This document shows, piece by piece, positions 38,501 through 50,500 of a DNA stretch of 64,000 nt (positions within the stretch are counted from its first letter, which is position 1; the number at the start of each line of letters is the position of its first letter). The position numbers and the translations under genes are program-made. The notes beneath the pieces were generated by a model, which saw only the letters and a list, made by a program, of their open reading frames with translations, was not told the origin of the DNA and searched no databases. Source of the stretch: Limnephilus marmoratus (taxonomy: Eukaryota > Arthropoda > Insecta > Trichoptera > Limnephilidae); assembly GCA_917880885.1 (NCBI GenBank), contig OU862907.1:67203072-67267071 (forward strand), in the 5' to 3' direction.

Positions 38501-41500
38501 GATAGAAGTTACTATTTTTTACGCTTGCAACATTAGTCCCGCGTAAATTTTTTGCGGTTTCGTAATCTGTCAAACTTTTAATTAAGGGGTGTTCAGACAT
38601 CTAATATAACCGCTAGCAGGTATCTGTTGAACCGCGAGCGCTTATGTTTCGTGGCGTTCACACGGCGCAGATAAAATATTTCTTCCTATGGTAGGAGAGG
38701 GGGTCAGTTGAATTAGCGAGCGGCCACGGAGCGCGCATTTTTTGTACTGAATCTATGGAGTTGACATCTGTCACCCACCGTTCTTGGCAGCTCAGTAATT
38801 AAAATGACCCCCTCTCCTGAAAAGGAGCTATCTGGGAATCACAGTTCACTAGATTGATAAAGTGTGTTTGGAAAGGAAGAGCGCTTCCGTGGCCTGCAAG
38901 AGATTTAAGGGGGCTCACACCCATAAATATACTAACCCCCTCACACCTTTGACAGAGTTGCCAAAATGATGACAGAGATACATTCTGACTTTAACTCGAA
39001 GCTTAGCAAAATCACCAAAACCATAACGGATAATGGCTCTAATATGGTAAAAACTTTTAAAGTATCTGGGCAGGATGAAAACATAAAGCAAAGCACATCA
39101 TCCACTTGCGAAGAAAATGATGATGACATTGATGATGACGATGGCTTTTTTCCAAGAGATTTTCCTGATCTAGACGGAGATAATCATAGCTTGGATTATG
39201 AACTTCCTTCGCATGAGTGGTGCGCTACACACACAGAGTACATTTAGTGGCTGCTGTGGATACAAAAAATATTGAAATTTCATCTTACAAGAAAATACGC
39301 AATGCTGCTTTGGGAACATGCCAGGCATTTTGGAATAATTGTTCCAAGTCCCCAAAATCTTGCGAATTATTCTTGGAAATTACGGGCAAATCAGCATCAT
39401 CGCCGTGTGCCACTAGATGGAATTCGTATTACAATGCTGTTATGGATATTCTCGCAGTACAGGAGAAAATAAACGATGCCATGAAAGCTCTGAAACTCAC
39501 TATATTCAAAGATGCCGACTTAGCCTTCCTAAAAGAATATACAATATGCCTAAAACCTTTTGCAGATGCCATTCAAAGTCTACAGGGTGAAAAACAAACA
39601 TACTATGGGGTACTCCTCCCTGAATTGCAGTGAATTAACAAAATTTTAATTTCGTTAAAATTAGAAAACCTTGTATACTGTAGAGCTCTTTGTGAAAAAT
39701 TGGAAGAAAGCGTAACAAAACGATTTCAAAGATTTTTTATTCTAGATTCCAGTGCGAATGATGCAATTTGAGCTACAGTGTCAAATCCATTTTTTAAAAT
39801 GAAGTGGACTCCTAAAGAACAAAAGGACAGGGTGGGTTCAGTATTTTTACTACAAATAAGGAAATTAAAAGAAAGTAGCAAAAAATCTAATGTAAATCTA
39901 CAAAGTGGAAATAATCATTTTGTAGAGGATGAATCCTATTTTTTTTTTCAAGATAATGAAGATTCCTTTTTTTCTTCCGCAGCAACAGCAGGAACTCCAG
40001 ATTTAGAAGCCTTGCAATACCTTCAAGACAAAAGAACCGATTTTGAAATGTTGCATGACTACCCTACTGTTAGGCACATGTTCTTACACAGGATTTTTAC
40101 AAGGAACATTTTTTTTACACAGTACGTATCAGTATCTATGATTTTTTTTATTCCACAAGTTGATGGCCATTATTAAACAATTAAGTTTTAAAATTCAATA
40201 ATTGTTTTAATAGAAGGTAGAAGGCTGTTAGTTTTTACTCTCGTTTGACCCGAGAAACCATTTTGCATTTTTAATGCATTTTGAAAATAGGTATTTTGCA
40301 TTTTGCATTTGAAATGCTTTTCGGGAGGAATGCAGATCCGGGCACAGTTTGGAAATTTAATAAAAAGGCACTTTCTAGATGAGAAAAGTGTGGAAAAGCA
40401 GAATAAAACAAAAATTAAGGCGCGCTCGGCAAAATTGAGGGAGATACAACCGTTCAAAGTATTTAAAATTTCACTTTACAAACTGGTATTGACAGTTCGC
40501 CCGCGTCCGCCCGCCATTTTTTTATAACCTAATACGCTAAACATGGTTTGTGATAGAAAAGAAAGTGCCCCCTTCGTAGCGCCTGCTCGCGTCACGGCAA
40601 AAAAACATCCCAGTTTTCAAGTTGTTTAGCGGCTACGCTAGGTTTGTGTAATATGGTTTGTGATTTTGGCGTACTATTAATTCTGTATTAGGTCTGGGAT
40701 CCAACATAAGCAATGAAAACATGGCGAACGAACTGTCAATATCAGTTCGCGAAGTGAATTTTTAAATACTTTGAACGGTTGTATCTCCCTCAATTTTGCC
40801 GAGCGCGCCTTAATTTATTTTTTATTCATCTTCTCCACACTTTTCTCATCTAGAAAGTGCCTTTTTATTAAATTTCCAAACTGTGCCCGGATCTGCATTT
40901 CACCCTGCTTTTCTAAAAACCATTTTGCATTTTGCATTTTCAAATGGAAAAGTTTTGACCCATTTCCATTTTGCATTTCAAATGGTTTTGGGTACCCATT
41001 TTGCACATCTCTGCATATAAAGCACTTGATGACCCTGGTAGATTGTTTGTTGTTGACACCTTTTGTTTTCGGGTTTGTAAACATCGCACTTTCTTCGCCC
41101 TTGTCAAAGTCTCTACGCAGATTTTCTTGTAATAATTTACTTTTAACGGTTTCACTACACAATTTAAAGTTCGAATTTTTCAACGCCATGGTGGTGGGTC
41201 GTAGTTTGATGGTAAACCACTTAACATCAACACTGACAGAAAATCATCGTCCAATGGAGCATTTATGTCTCGTAGTTGTTGATCCAAGTCTGTGATCTTC
41301 AAGATATACGCTTCCATATCTTTAAATTGTTCCAATTTCAATCCAAACAATGTACGTAAAAGTCCGAGTCTTCTACACAACCCTTTGTCTTCATACGCCG
41401 TTTTCAAGTTACGCCAGGCTTCATATCCAGTCGCTGCGTTTCGTACATGAGAGAAAGACGATGGCTGCACCATTAACCCTCCGCCCGTCGCGCCTTTTTT

Positions 41501-44500
41501 GTAACGCGAGGTGTCGCGTGGGGTCGCTTAGGACCCCAAAAATAAATATGATTAAATTGTTGTTGTAGCATACATTTTATATGCTATTTTAACTGATTAC
41601 TGTCAGGTGATAATAATTGCTTTGAAATAAAAAGAAATGTTAAAAATTAGTTATTTATTTTCAATGCAAGAGCTTAAAAATCAACAAGGAACATTTTTTT
41701 GAAATTTTGAATCATATTTTTTAATCGAAAACTTAAAAAAAAAAATCTAACCAATTTCCATCAAACTTATAACTATTTGAGGTTGATATAGACTTATTAT
41801 TATTACAATAAAAAAATCAACAAAATACAATAAAAAAAACATATAAACTTGATTTTTCATGGTATTTTGTTGATTTTTTAGCCTCACGCCGAAACACAAG
41901 TCTGTATCTCACATCGCACATGCGCAAACTAAATTTTCTCGGCGCTCGCTTCAAGTATAGTCCCTTTTAGGAAGCTACCTAAAGTAAGAAATCAGTGGGA
42001 ACATTTAAAATGAACATAATTAGCATTTCTGTAAAACCTGGGCTTTTAAAGACCCCACGCGACGGGTCGAGGGTTAAACATATTTTTGCGAGCGCTTTCA
42101 GTTGTTTGCGTTCATCGGTGACCTTGGGGACACCCGCTGTAGACTCTTCAATGCAGTCCCATAAATCTTCATGCACCAAGTACATACGCATTAAGAATTT
42201 CCAATTTCCATAGGTAATTCGAAATTCCACTGAGTTTCTCAAAATTTACTGAAATTCCTGCACTTGTTGTCGACGACGCCATTGTTGACAAAAACGAGTC
42301 TTGAGTTGCCGGTTGTGTTGCACTCTCGTCTGGCATTCCGCACTAAAAAATATTTACGTACTTTTACTTCCCGCGTATCCTGGGCCCATAACCTGAAGGA
42401 TAGAGAGTAAAATAAACCAGGATTGAATATTATAACATAGTTTTATTGTAATGAATTCCGTACACAACATTGACAAAGTATAGCCGGGCAAGAAGTGACA
42501 GGTAGCATAGATAGTGTTGCCATCTACCGGCAATCGTCTGATACAAAGGACTGTTTGATTTATACGAATTTATTATTCTAACACAATTGATAACATAGAA
42601 AAATTGATTATTCGCGCTTGGCTCATTGTGGACCTTATAAGATTTTATTAAGGAGACAGAAAAAGATATTGGCACCTCTGGGACTCGAACGCAGGACCTT
42701 CTGTTTACATGGAAACAGCTCTACCAATTGAGCTTAGGTGTCTATATCCAATTCGGTCACATTTAACTGTATCATTCTTCGACTAAGAACTACCAACTTT
42801 ATCTTCATTTTCTTAACGCACATAATATTATTGGATGCTACCTTTTATATATGATTGCATGATTCAAACCCGAAATAAATGCTATCTACAAGGGCGGATC
42901 CAGGATTTTTTTCTGGGGGGAGGGGGGGGGGGGGCACAAGGGGCGGAAAGGCAAAAAAATCAACGATTACTTCTAGAAATAAAGTTAAGTATCATATTTC
43001 AAGTTTATTTCTACAAGTTCAAGTATGTATAGGAAGGTTTATGAAAGTGTCAAAACAATCGAAAAATTAAATGTTTAAAAAAGACAGTTTTAGCTTCTAA
43101 GTATGTACTGTGATGGAATCTCCACAGTACACTAAAATACCGGGGAGGGGGGGGGGGCACGGGGGCACGTGCCCCCCCCCCCTCCCCTAAATCTGCCCTT
43201 GGCTCTCTAGATAGTGTCTGGATAAATTATTAATTAGCTCAGTTAGTAGAGCTGTTGCCATGTAAGCAGAAGGTCCTGGGCTCAAGTTCCAGAGGTGCCG
43301 ATAACTTTTTCTGATTTTTCTATCTCCATTTTTTCGATTGAGTTTCGCTAATTTCTTCTTTCAACGCCTGCTTTACAGGTGTTGGGATTACACATCTCTT
43401 CGAGTGTAGATACAAGCTTCTCAAAATGATCTTTCAGATTTAGAAAGGGGAAAAAAATATATATAGTTGCGACGCATTTCAAAATATGATAATGTAAGTA
43501 GCTAGATACAAGAGTACGTAGTTATTTATTGAAATGTCTTTATAGCGGGAGATTTTGTGCGCATTCTTTATCTGTATGAGTGGGTTGTCGTTGTCATCCC
43601 TTGGTGCTTGGCACCCGGGGCGGACCGCCCTCTCCGCCCCCCTTACGCCGCCACTGCAAATATTTCAAAATATATTTTATGAAGAATTGATCCAATGTCT
43701 CAATGTATCTTTTGAGACGTATTTTCTGGAAGAACAGAATATTAAAATTAAAATGAATTTAAGGATTGGATGGAAAGTATGTCAAACGAAATTAATGAAT
43801 AATTTTGAGAAATGACATCATTTTTAGAAATGACATCAGTCCCAAGCATTGAATCGCTGTTGAAAACAATGCCTCTTCTCAGAAAACTAAACAAGACATG
43901 AGTGACGGACGAGTCTACGAAGCACCGCACAAAGAAACCAATTATTATATCTCATTCTCTCGCAGGCTAAATCCTATATTTAGACTATGTGTTTGTCCCT
44001 TTTTAGTCACTTTTTCGTTTCATCGGGTTTCAAATCACAACGGTGCTAAAGAAGTTTTCACTTAAAAAAAAATTGCAATATACTACTAATAGTTGCCGAA
44101 CCTGACATGCAACTTCAACAAACTCTCTTCTATTAAGCCTGACATCAAACAATTGATTAAAAGTAAAAAACAATTCCATGCATCCCATTAGATGCAAATG
44201 TTAATATCAAATAGTATGATTATCAATAAAGAATACACATATACCTAACTAGTTTTTGATTAAGGCTTCGTCAAATATTTTGTTTTCCAAAAGGGTTCCC
44301 TCGCCAAAGTTTGAGAACCGGTGTATTGGGCAATTAGTCCTACAGAAGAGGAAAATTGTGAATTTAACTGCACGTCTTTTGTTTTAGCTCCAATAAAGTC
44401 GAGTTTGTCGGATTGGGTGGGACGTTTACACCCCAGTACAAACCAGATGAGGTATTTGGCGTGACCGAACAGCGCATCCACCCGCAATTCAACCCTGGTT

Positions 44501-47500
44501 ACTCTGTGTTTTACGACGACATCGCTCTTCTTCGGCTTGACAGGCGGTAAGTATTTCTAAATTATATAAAATATCGATATTTAGATAGATAAAGAAAAAA
44601 TCACACATTAACGAAAAGAACAGAGAATAATCATGCCCACAGGTACGACCATAAAATTGGAAATCGAGATTATATGCTATTTGTGTACTATAGAACTGAT
44701 ATAATAATAATAATAATGATTTATTGTCTTCCTTTCTTAGTAACATGTAGAGATAATGATATCCTCACTGGGATCTCCCGTAATTTTTTCATTTACATAT
44801 TATAATTTAATTATATGAAATTAATATGACTTAATTAAACATACCTATATCACGTAGTATTTTTTTAAAAATAATTATAAAGTAAATAAGATAGTGCTTT
44901 TTTATAATTCAGTTCCCTAGATTCGATTTTAGTCTGTATTTGATATCAGTATATTTTCTATTTCTGATCTCCCTATATTTAGTATCCAGCTTTTTATTTG
45001 AGATTTAAATGTTATAATGTTGAGGTTTTTGGGTGAGAGTGGTATTTTATTGTAGACTTTAATGCCATAATATAAGGAGCTTTTTTGCCCAAATGTTGTG
45101 TTAGTACTTACTTGTTGGATATGTTTTTGACCATGAGATCTAATATAGGTACGTGTTAATTGTTATTTCTTGGGTTTTGTACTTATGAATGTAAATGAGT
45201 ATAGTTTTAGAATATAGTTGTTTAATTGACATGATGTTAAGATTGTTGAAGATTTCGTCAGTGCTAGTTCTTGCAGGAACTTTCAGTTTAATTTCATTAT
45301 GGCTTTTTTCATTATAGTTTTAATTAGTGGGTTTGGTATGTTTTTATTTGCACTGCCTCATCCGATTATACCGTATTCTAACAGGGATTGGCAGAGAGTT
45401 ATGTAAATCGTGATTAAGTTTTTTTTTAATGAGGACATTCCTGATAGTTTTGAAAAAATAACGTAGTTTTTTAAATTTTATTATTTAAATAGGTAAGGGG
45501 CAGTTCAAGTATAACGTAACGCACTTGGGGGGGGGGGGGGGAGGGGGGGTCTTGTGAAACGTTACGGGGGGGGGGGGGGGGGTTCGAACAACGCGTTACG
45601 TAACATAACGACCTCCGTAGTCCAGTGGGTAAGATTCTTGACTCACAATCCGGAGGTCGCGGGTTCGAACCCGGCATGCGCAAATAAATTTTATTTGATT
45701 AATTTGTGTTATTTCACAATTAATTCATTAAAAATAATATATAGTATATTTGCGGCATGTTCCAGAGTGGAAGATACTATCAGTATCGCCCTGGTGTAAG
45801 ACCATCATTCAGAATTGTCAACGAAATCTTTTGTTTTATTTATTACCGCAAACGCAATTAAAACAAGAAAAAAGGTATTTAAGTGACTTTCCAGTACTTT
45901 GCGCAACTTAATTGTGACTTTCAGGTAAAAATTGTCACTTGGGCGTTACGTAACGTTTAAGGGGAGAGGGGGGGGGGGGGGTTGGGTGGTACGGAAAAAC
46001 GGCGCGTGACATGGGGCGGAGGGGGGGTCAAAAATCTTCAAAAATTGCGTTACGTAATACGCGTTTGGTGTTAGGTCTATTTTAAGTTTCGGTCAATTTT
46101 TAGACCCAGGTACGTTATATGGTCAACGTTTTCTAATGAGGGATAATTAAAATGCTCATTTAAGTGATCTGAATTTTCAAGTTCAGGTTTTCTTCAGAGT
46201 TTTTTCTAATTTTTTGTTTTAAATGTGATGAATTTGGTTTATTAGCATTAAGTGTAAGTGAATAGTAGTCTAGCCATTTTTTAATCCTGTTAAGTGTGTC
46301 TTCTGCTTTCTTAAATATTTCTGTCCAATTATTCACATTTATTAGGAGAACAGTTTCATCCGCAAAACTGATGATTTCTCCTTCATATTCTATGTGGCAT
46401 AGGTCATTAATGTAAATAAGGAACAGAATCGGACCCAGAATACTTCATTGAGGCACTCCGAATTTGACATCAATACACTCACTGGTTATATTGTTAAGTT
46501 TCACAGTTTGCTTTCTATTTCCCATGTAACTTAAAAAAAAATTCAGTTCATTATCAGTAATACCTATGTTCTCTAGTTTTTCAAAAAGATGTGAGTGATT
46601 TATTGTGTCGAAGGCTTTAGGAAGGTCGAGAAATATGCCAATGCATTTTTTATGCGAGTCTAGAGAATTTTTAATATATTCAATTACTAAGGCTATGGGC
46701 GTTGGATGTTCCTAGATTTTTTCTGAAACCAAATTCTTTTTGGTGATATTGATATATCACGAACCTGCAGACCTGTTGTATTTCTCCATTCCATTAAAAA
46801 AATATTTAAGTACTCAAGTAATAAATTTTTATTTTGTTAATTTTACAAATCTGGAGGTCACGGGATTAAATCCCGCGTGCATAAAGAAATTTTATTTGAT
46901 TAATTTATTTTATTTCACGATTTAATCATTAAAAATAATATGTGTGTAGTATATTTACGTTTTAATCATTAAAAACATTTAATCATTCAAAATAATATGT
47001 AGTAGGTAGGTACCTATATTTAATAGCATCTCTATACGAAAAAAGTAGCAGTAGGGTCTGCGTAAACGGTCAAGTTTCGGAAGAATTTGAAGTGGAAATT
47101 GGCCTCAGATAAGGGTGCCCTATATCGCCAATCCTCTTCACTAAATTAATGGACCGAATTAGCCGAAACAGTCAAACACCAGATGCGGCAATAGTAGGCA
47201 ATACTGGAATGAGCTCCCTACTATTTGCTGATGACATCCCGAGATAAACGACAACACAGGAGGGATTACAAGAGTGGATCAACCGATTCAACGCGGCGAC
47301 GGGAATGAAGATGAGAACCTCAAAAACAGAGGTGATGCTTATAGGAAGGGACCAAACCTCTAGAGTCCAAACTACCGAAATAAGCTACTTGAGAGGAGTG
47401 GTAGGAGTTACGTAATATGGGTTCATATAAGAAACTCGATGATCCGAGACGATCTAAACATTGAACCACTGCTACTCTTCATAGAAAAATCGCAACTAAG

Positions 47501-50500
47501 GTGGCTTGGGCATGTACTTAGAATGTCTGATGACCGAATTCCGAGGGAAATACTGAGTGCGATTCCAGAAGGTAGACGTCCAGTGGGCCGCTCCAGACAC
47601 AGTTGGGCGAGGCAACTCCAGAAACTGTGTGAGGAGAGGATGGGACTGCCATGGACGGAGGCCGAACAATCAGCACAAGACAGGGACGTATGGAGGAGCC
47701 TTGTCGATGGAATGGGTCCCCGACCCGATCAGGATAAGAGGAAAAAGATGATGATGTTGAGTATATTTACGGCACGTTCCGTTGTGGAAGATACTCAGTA
47801 GGTATAGTCCTGGTGTGAGACCACCATTCAGAAATGAAACGTTGCTTAACTTTAGTCGTGTTTGATGAACAGATCTGTAGACCAGACCAGTATTTCGCGT
47901 TCACCTTCCTCCTCCCCATCTCCTTCCTCTACCCACTGCCTTCAGCCGCACAAATATTCTATACTTATAGTATTTTTAAATGAATAAATTGTGAAATAAC
48001 ACAAATTATTCAAATAAAATTTATTTGCGCAAGCCGGGACTCGATCCCGTGACCTTCGGATTATGAGTCATGAGCCTTACTCCTCGACCATGGTGGCCGT
48101 TGTTTAAATGTTGCCGTCGATAATCCGTGGAAAAGTTAAGCAACCATATTTATATGCGAGTAATTAGTATTAGCAGGCTGTTAAGTATTGCTGACCTGTT
48201 TCCCACAAAGCTCGCCATAGTATTTATTGTTACTTTTTATTTGCAAAAAAAAAACATGTCGCTAATATTTCCCATGTCAAATGAACACGTGACAGGGATA
48301 CGTACGGAATGTTCACGTGTGTCGTGCATCACTATTTATTTTTTTTTTACATAGGAATTACAATAATTTGAAATGGATTCAGAATATACATAGTTAAGAA
48401 AAAAATATTCATATGATAAAAAATTTAAAAGTACATATTGAAGTGACAGCACAAAGTACATATTCTAAGCAATCATAAATACAAATATGAAGAAAAAGAA
48501 AACCGCATATACATGTATTCAATATATTTTGAACCAAAAAAATACTACGTAAAGTACGTAATAAAAATAGATATAAAATTTGCAGAAGTAAACATGGATG
48601 AAGAATGTAAACATTCAAAGTATATTTGATTATAATCCAACTATAAGCGCTGACAAACAGCTTTAATTAAATAATGTCTGCATGTTGACGTCTTTCAATA
48701 TTTATCACAGCATCAACAAAATATTTATTATCAATATGTATATATAGGCGATTTATTATGGAATATAATTCAGCATTAGATCCTGTATTGTTGCAATGGT
48801 AAGGTAATTTGTGACGAACTGATGGTACATGAAAACATATTAACAAAAGAAGTTCTGGGGAGTTCAACAGGATATTAACAATCATTATCATTACATAGTA
48901 TAAAATGAAGTCGCTCAAAATGTATGTGCGCGTTAATTATTTAAACTACTCAACGGATTTTCATACGGTTTTCATTAATAGATAGAGTGATTGAAGAGGA
49001 ATGTTTATATGTATAATACATGTAAATTATATTAGAGAAAAGCCGAGAAATTCAAAGAAAACATATTTTTGTGCGATTTAAAACGGCTGGCGGGCCGTAC
49101 TATAGTCACTTTTGAAATTCGTTCTACGGAAGAAATTGGAAAATAGATGTCCTAGAGTAAGTAGGTATTTGATTTTCCCTTTTCCAGTGTTGCATTGCAA
49201 GCATTGTATAATTAGTGGCGAGTTAATTAGTTTATATGTATAATACATGCTTATTATAGTAGAGAAAAGCCAATAAATTCAAATATTTAATTCAGGCAGC
49301 GGGCAGCGGGCAGCTAGCAAGCGGGTGGTGTGGCCCGGAAAACATTGTACTGCCATATAAATTATTTCTAGTGAATATTTTGGTTGTTGAATAAAAAATA
49401 ACGAATGTATAGTAAGTGTGTGGGGACAGAATCTATGACAGAAAGAGGAATGGAGCGCTGTAGACGACGTTCGCCGATAAAAACAAAAACAAAAATCAAC
49501 CAATGCCGAATGAAATGTCAAAATGATCCTTCTCGTGAATGAATTACGCACGTGGATGAAAGTTCGATGAGGCGGACATAGCGCCATTTGTCATTCAACA
49601 ATATAAATAAATTTGTTCTGTTTGAAATATGAACGACGGTTAAATTTGTTCAGACATAAATGCTAAAATCGCGATCAAAATATGGGAGGGTGGGGTATTT
49701 TTTAATGATAAAACAAAAATAAAAATAAAATATTGAAAAAATTTAAAAAAATCTGGAAAGGGATACTCTAATCACCTAGCGGTATGAAATATACTTTATG
49801 ACCTATTCTTATGCCTACCAAATATATAAAAAAAATCATAAAAATCGGTCTAGCCGTTTCCGAGGAATGCGACCACATACACCGTGACACGAGATTGTTA
49901 TATATATAGATATTAATTATATAACCAGCAAAGCAATACAAATGTTGGGATTTATTTTACGGATTTCGAAGGATTTAAAAAAAATTAAAACTGTCAAACT
50001 ACCATACACTTCTCTTGTTAGAAGCCAACTAGAATTTAACTCCTCCGTTTGAAATCCGTATTACAGTACACATGAAAATTCCCTTGAGCGTGTCTCACAT
50101 AAATTCTTACGTCACATTAATTTTAAATTGGGAATTTTTATTGAAAACATTAATTACTTCTCCCTGTTACATCCACTGAAACTTGATGGTAGGTACATTA
50201 AAAGAAAGAACAATGTGTTCTGACTTATTTAAAACTAGCAGACCCGGCTACACGTTGCTGTGGCTAACGAAACACAACGCCATTACCCAATCTTTATAAA
50301 ATCCACACCACCCGCTTGCTAGCTGCCCGCTGCCCGCTGCCTGAATTAAATATTTGAATTTATTGGCTTTTCTCTACTATAATAAGCATGTATTATACAT
50401 ATAAACTAATTAACTCGCCACTAATTATACAATGCTTGCAATACTGGAAAAGGGAAAATCAAATACCTACTTACTCTAGGACATCTATTTTCCAATTTCT

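Larger units (their letters stand above)
21558..42583 (-). mobile_element. Copia LTR retrotransposon 1, minus strand, multiply interrupted
   Basis: Two 190-bp LTRs (5' at 42394-42583, 3' at 21558-21747) have TG...CA ends and are flanked by CAATT (21553-21557 and 42584-42588). Next to the 5' LTR is a primer site, GGTTATGGGCCCAG, complementary to the anticodon region of initiator tRNA-Met as in Drosophila copia. A purine tract, AAGGGCAGG, precedes the 3' LTR. The LTRs differ at 5 of 190 positions. Five DNA transposons interrupt it: 21749-22784, 22963-23660, 26327-37793, 38209-41013 and 41477-42073. Frameshifts and a deletion show that it is dead. Confidence 0.93.
19841..43656. mobile_element. 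hAT-like element 4: outer 23.8-kb nested element
   Basis: The left terminus CAGTGGCGGCGTAGGG and right terminus CTTACGCCGCCACTG are inverted repeats lying 23.8 kb apart. The flanks are the exact 8-bp duplication CAAATATT (19833-19840 and 43657-43664). Both ends continue inward with GCACCCGGGGCGG. Its own DNA comprises about 1.7 kb on the left, including a giant fold-back, and about 1.1 kb on the right. The rest is the minus-strand copia and everything inside it. It sits in the intron between exons 4 and 5. Confidence 0.87.
44690..46745 (-). pseudogene. Jockey/CR1-like LINE reverse transcriptase, minus strand
   Basis: From 46700 downward it encodes IFLDLPKAFDTINHSHLFEK, SYMGNRKQTVKLNN, a GPILFLIYINDL block and FADE in place of FADD. 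The thumb and C-terminus (KLRYFFKTIRNVL, then FGQKSSLYYGIKVYN) continue to about 44940. A 3' UTR ends near 44700 at an (ATT)n-like run. It is split by a TIR element with a SINE (45485-46075). It lies in the intron after exon 5. Confidence 0.75.

Noticed and set aside
42671..43299. Two tRNA-like sequences as functional tRNA genes
   Set aside because: The anticodon loops do not close correctly, the second copy lacks its acceptor strand, and both have the same SINE-like downstream tail.
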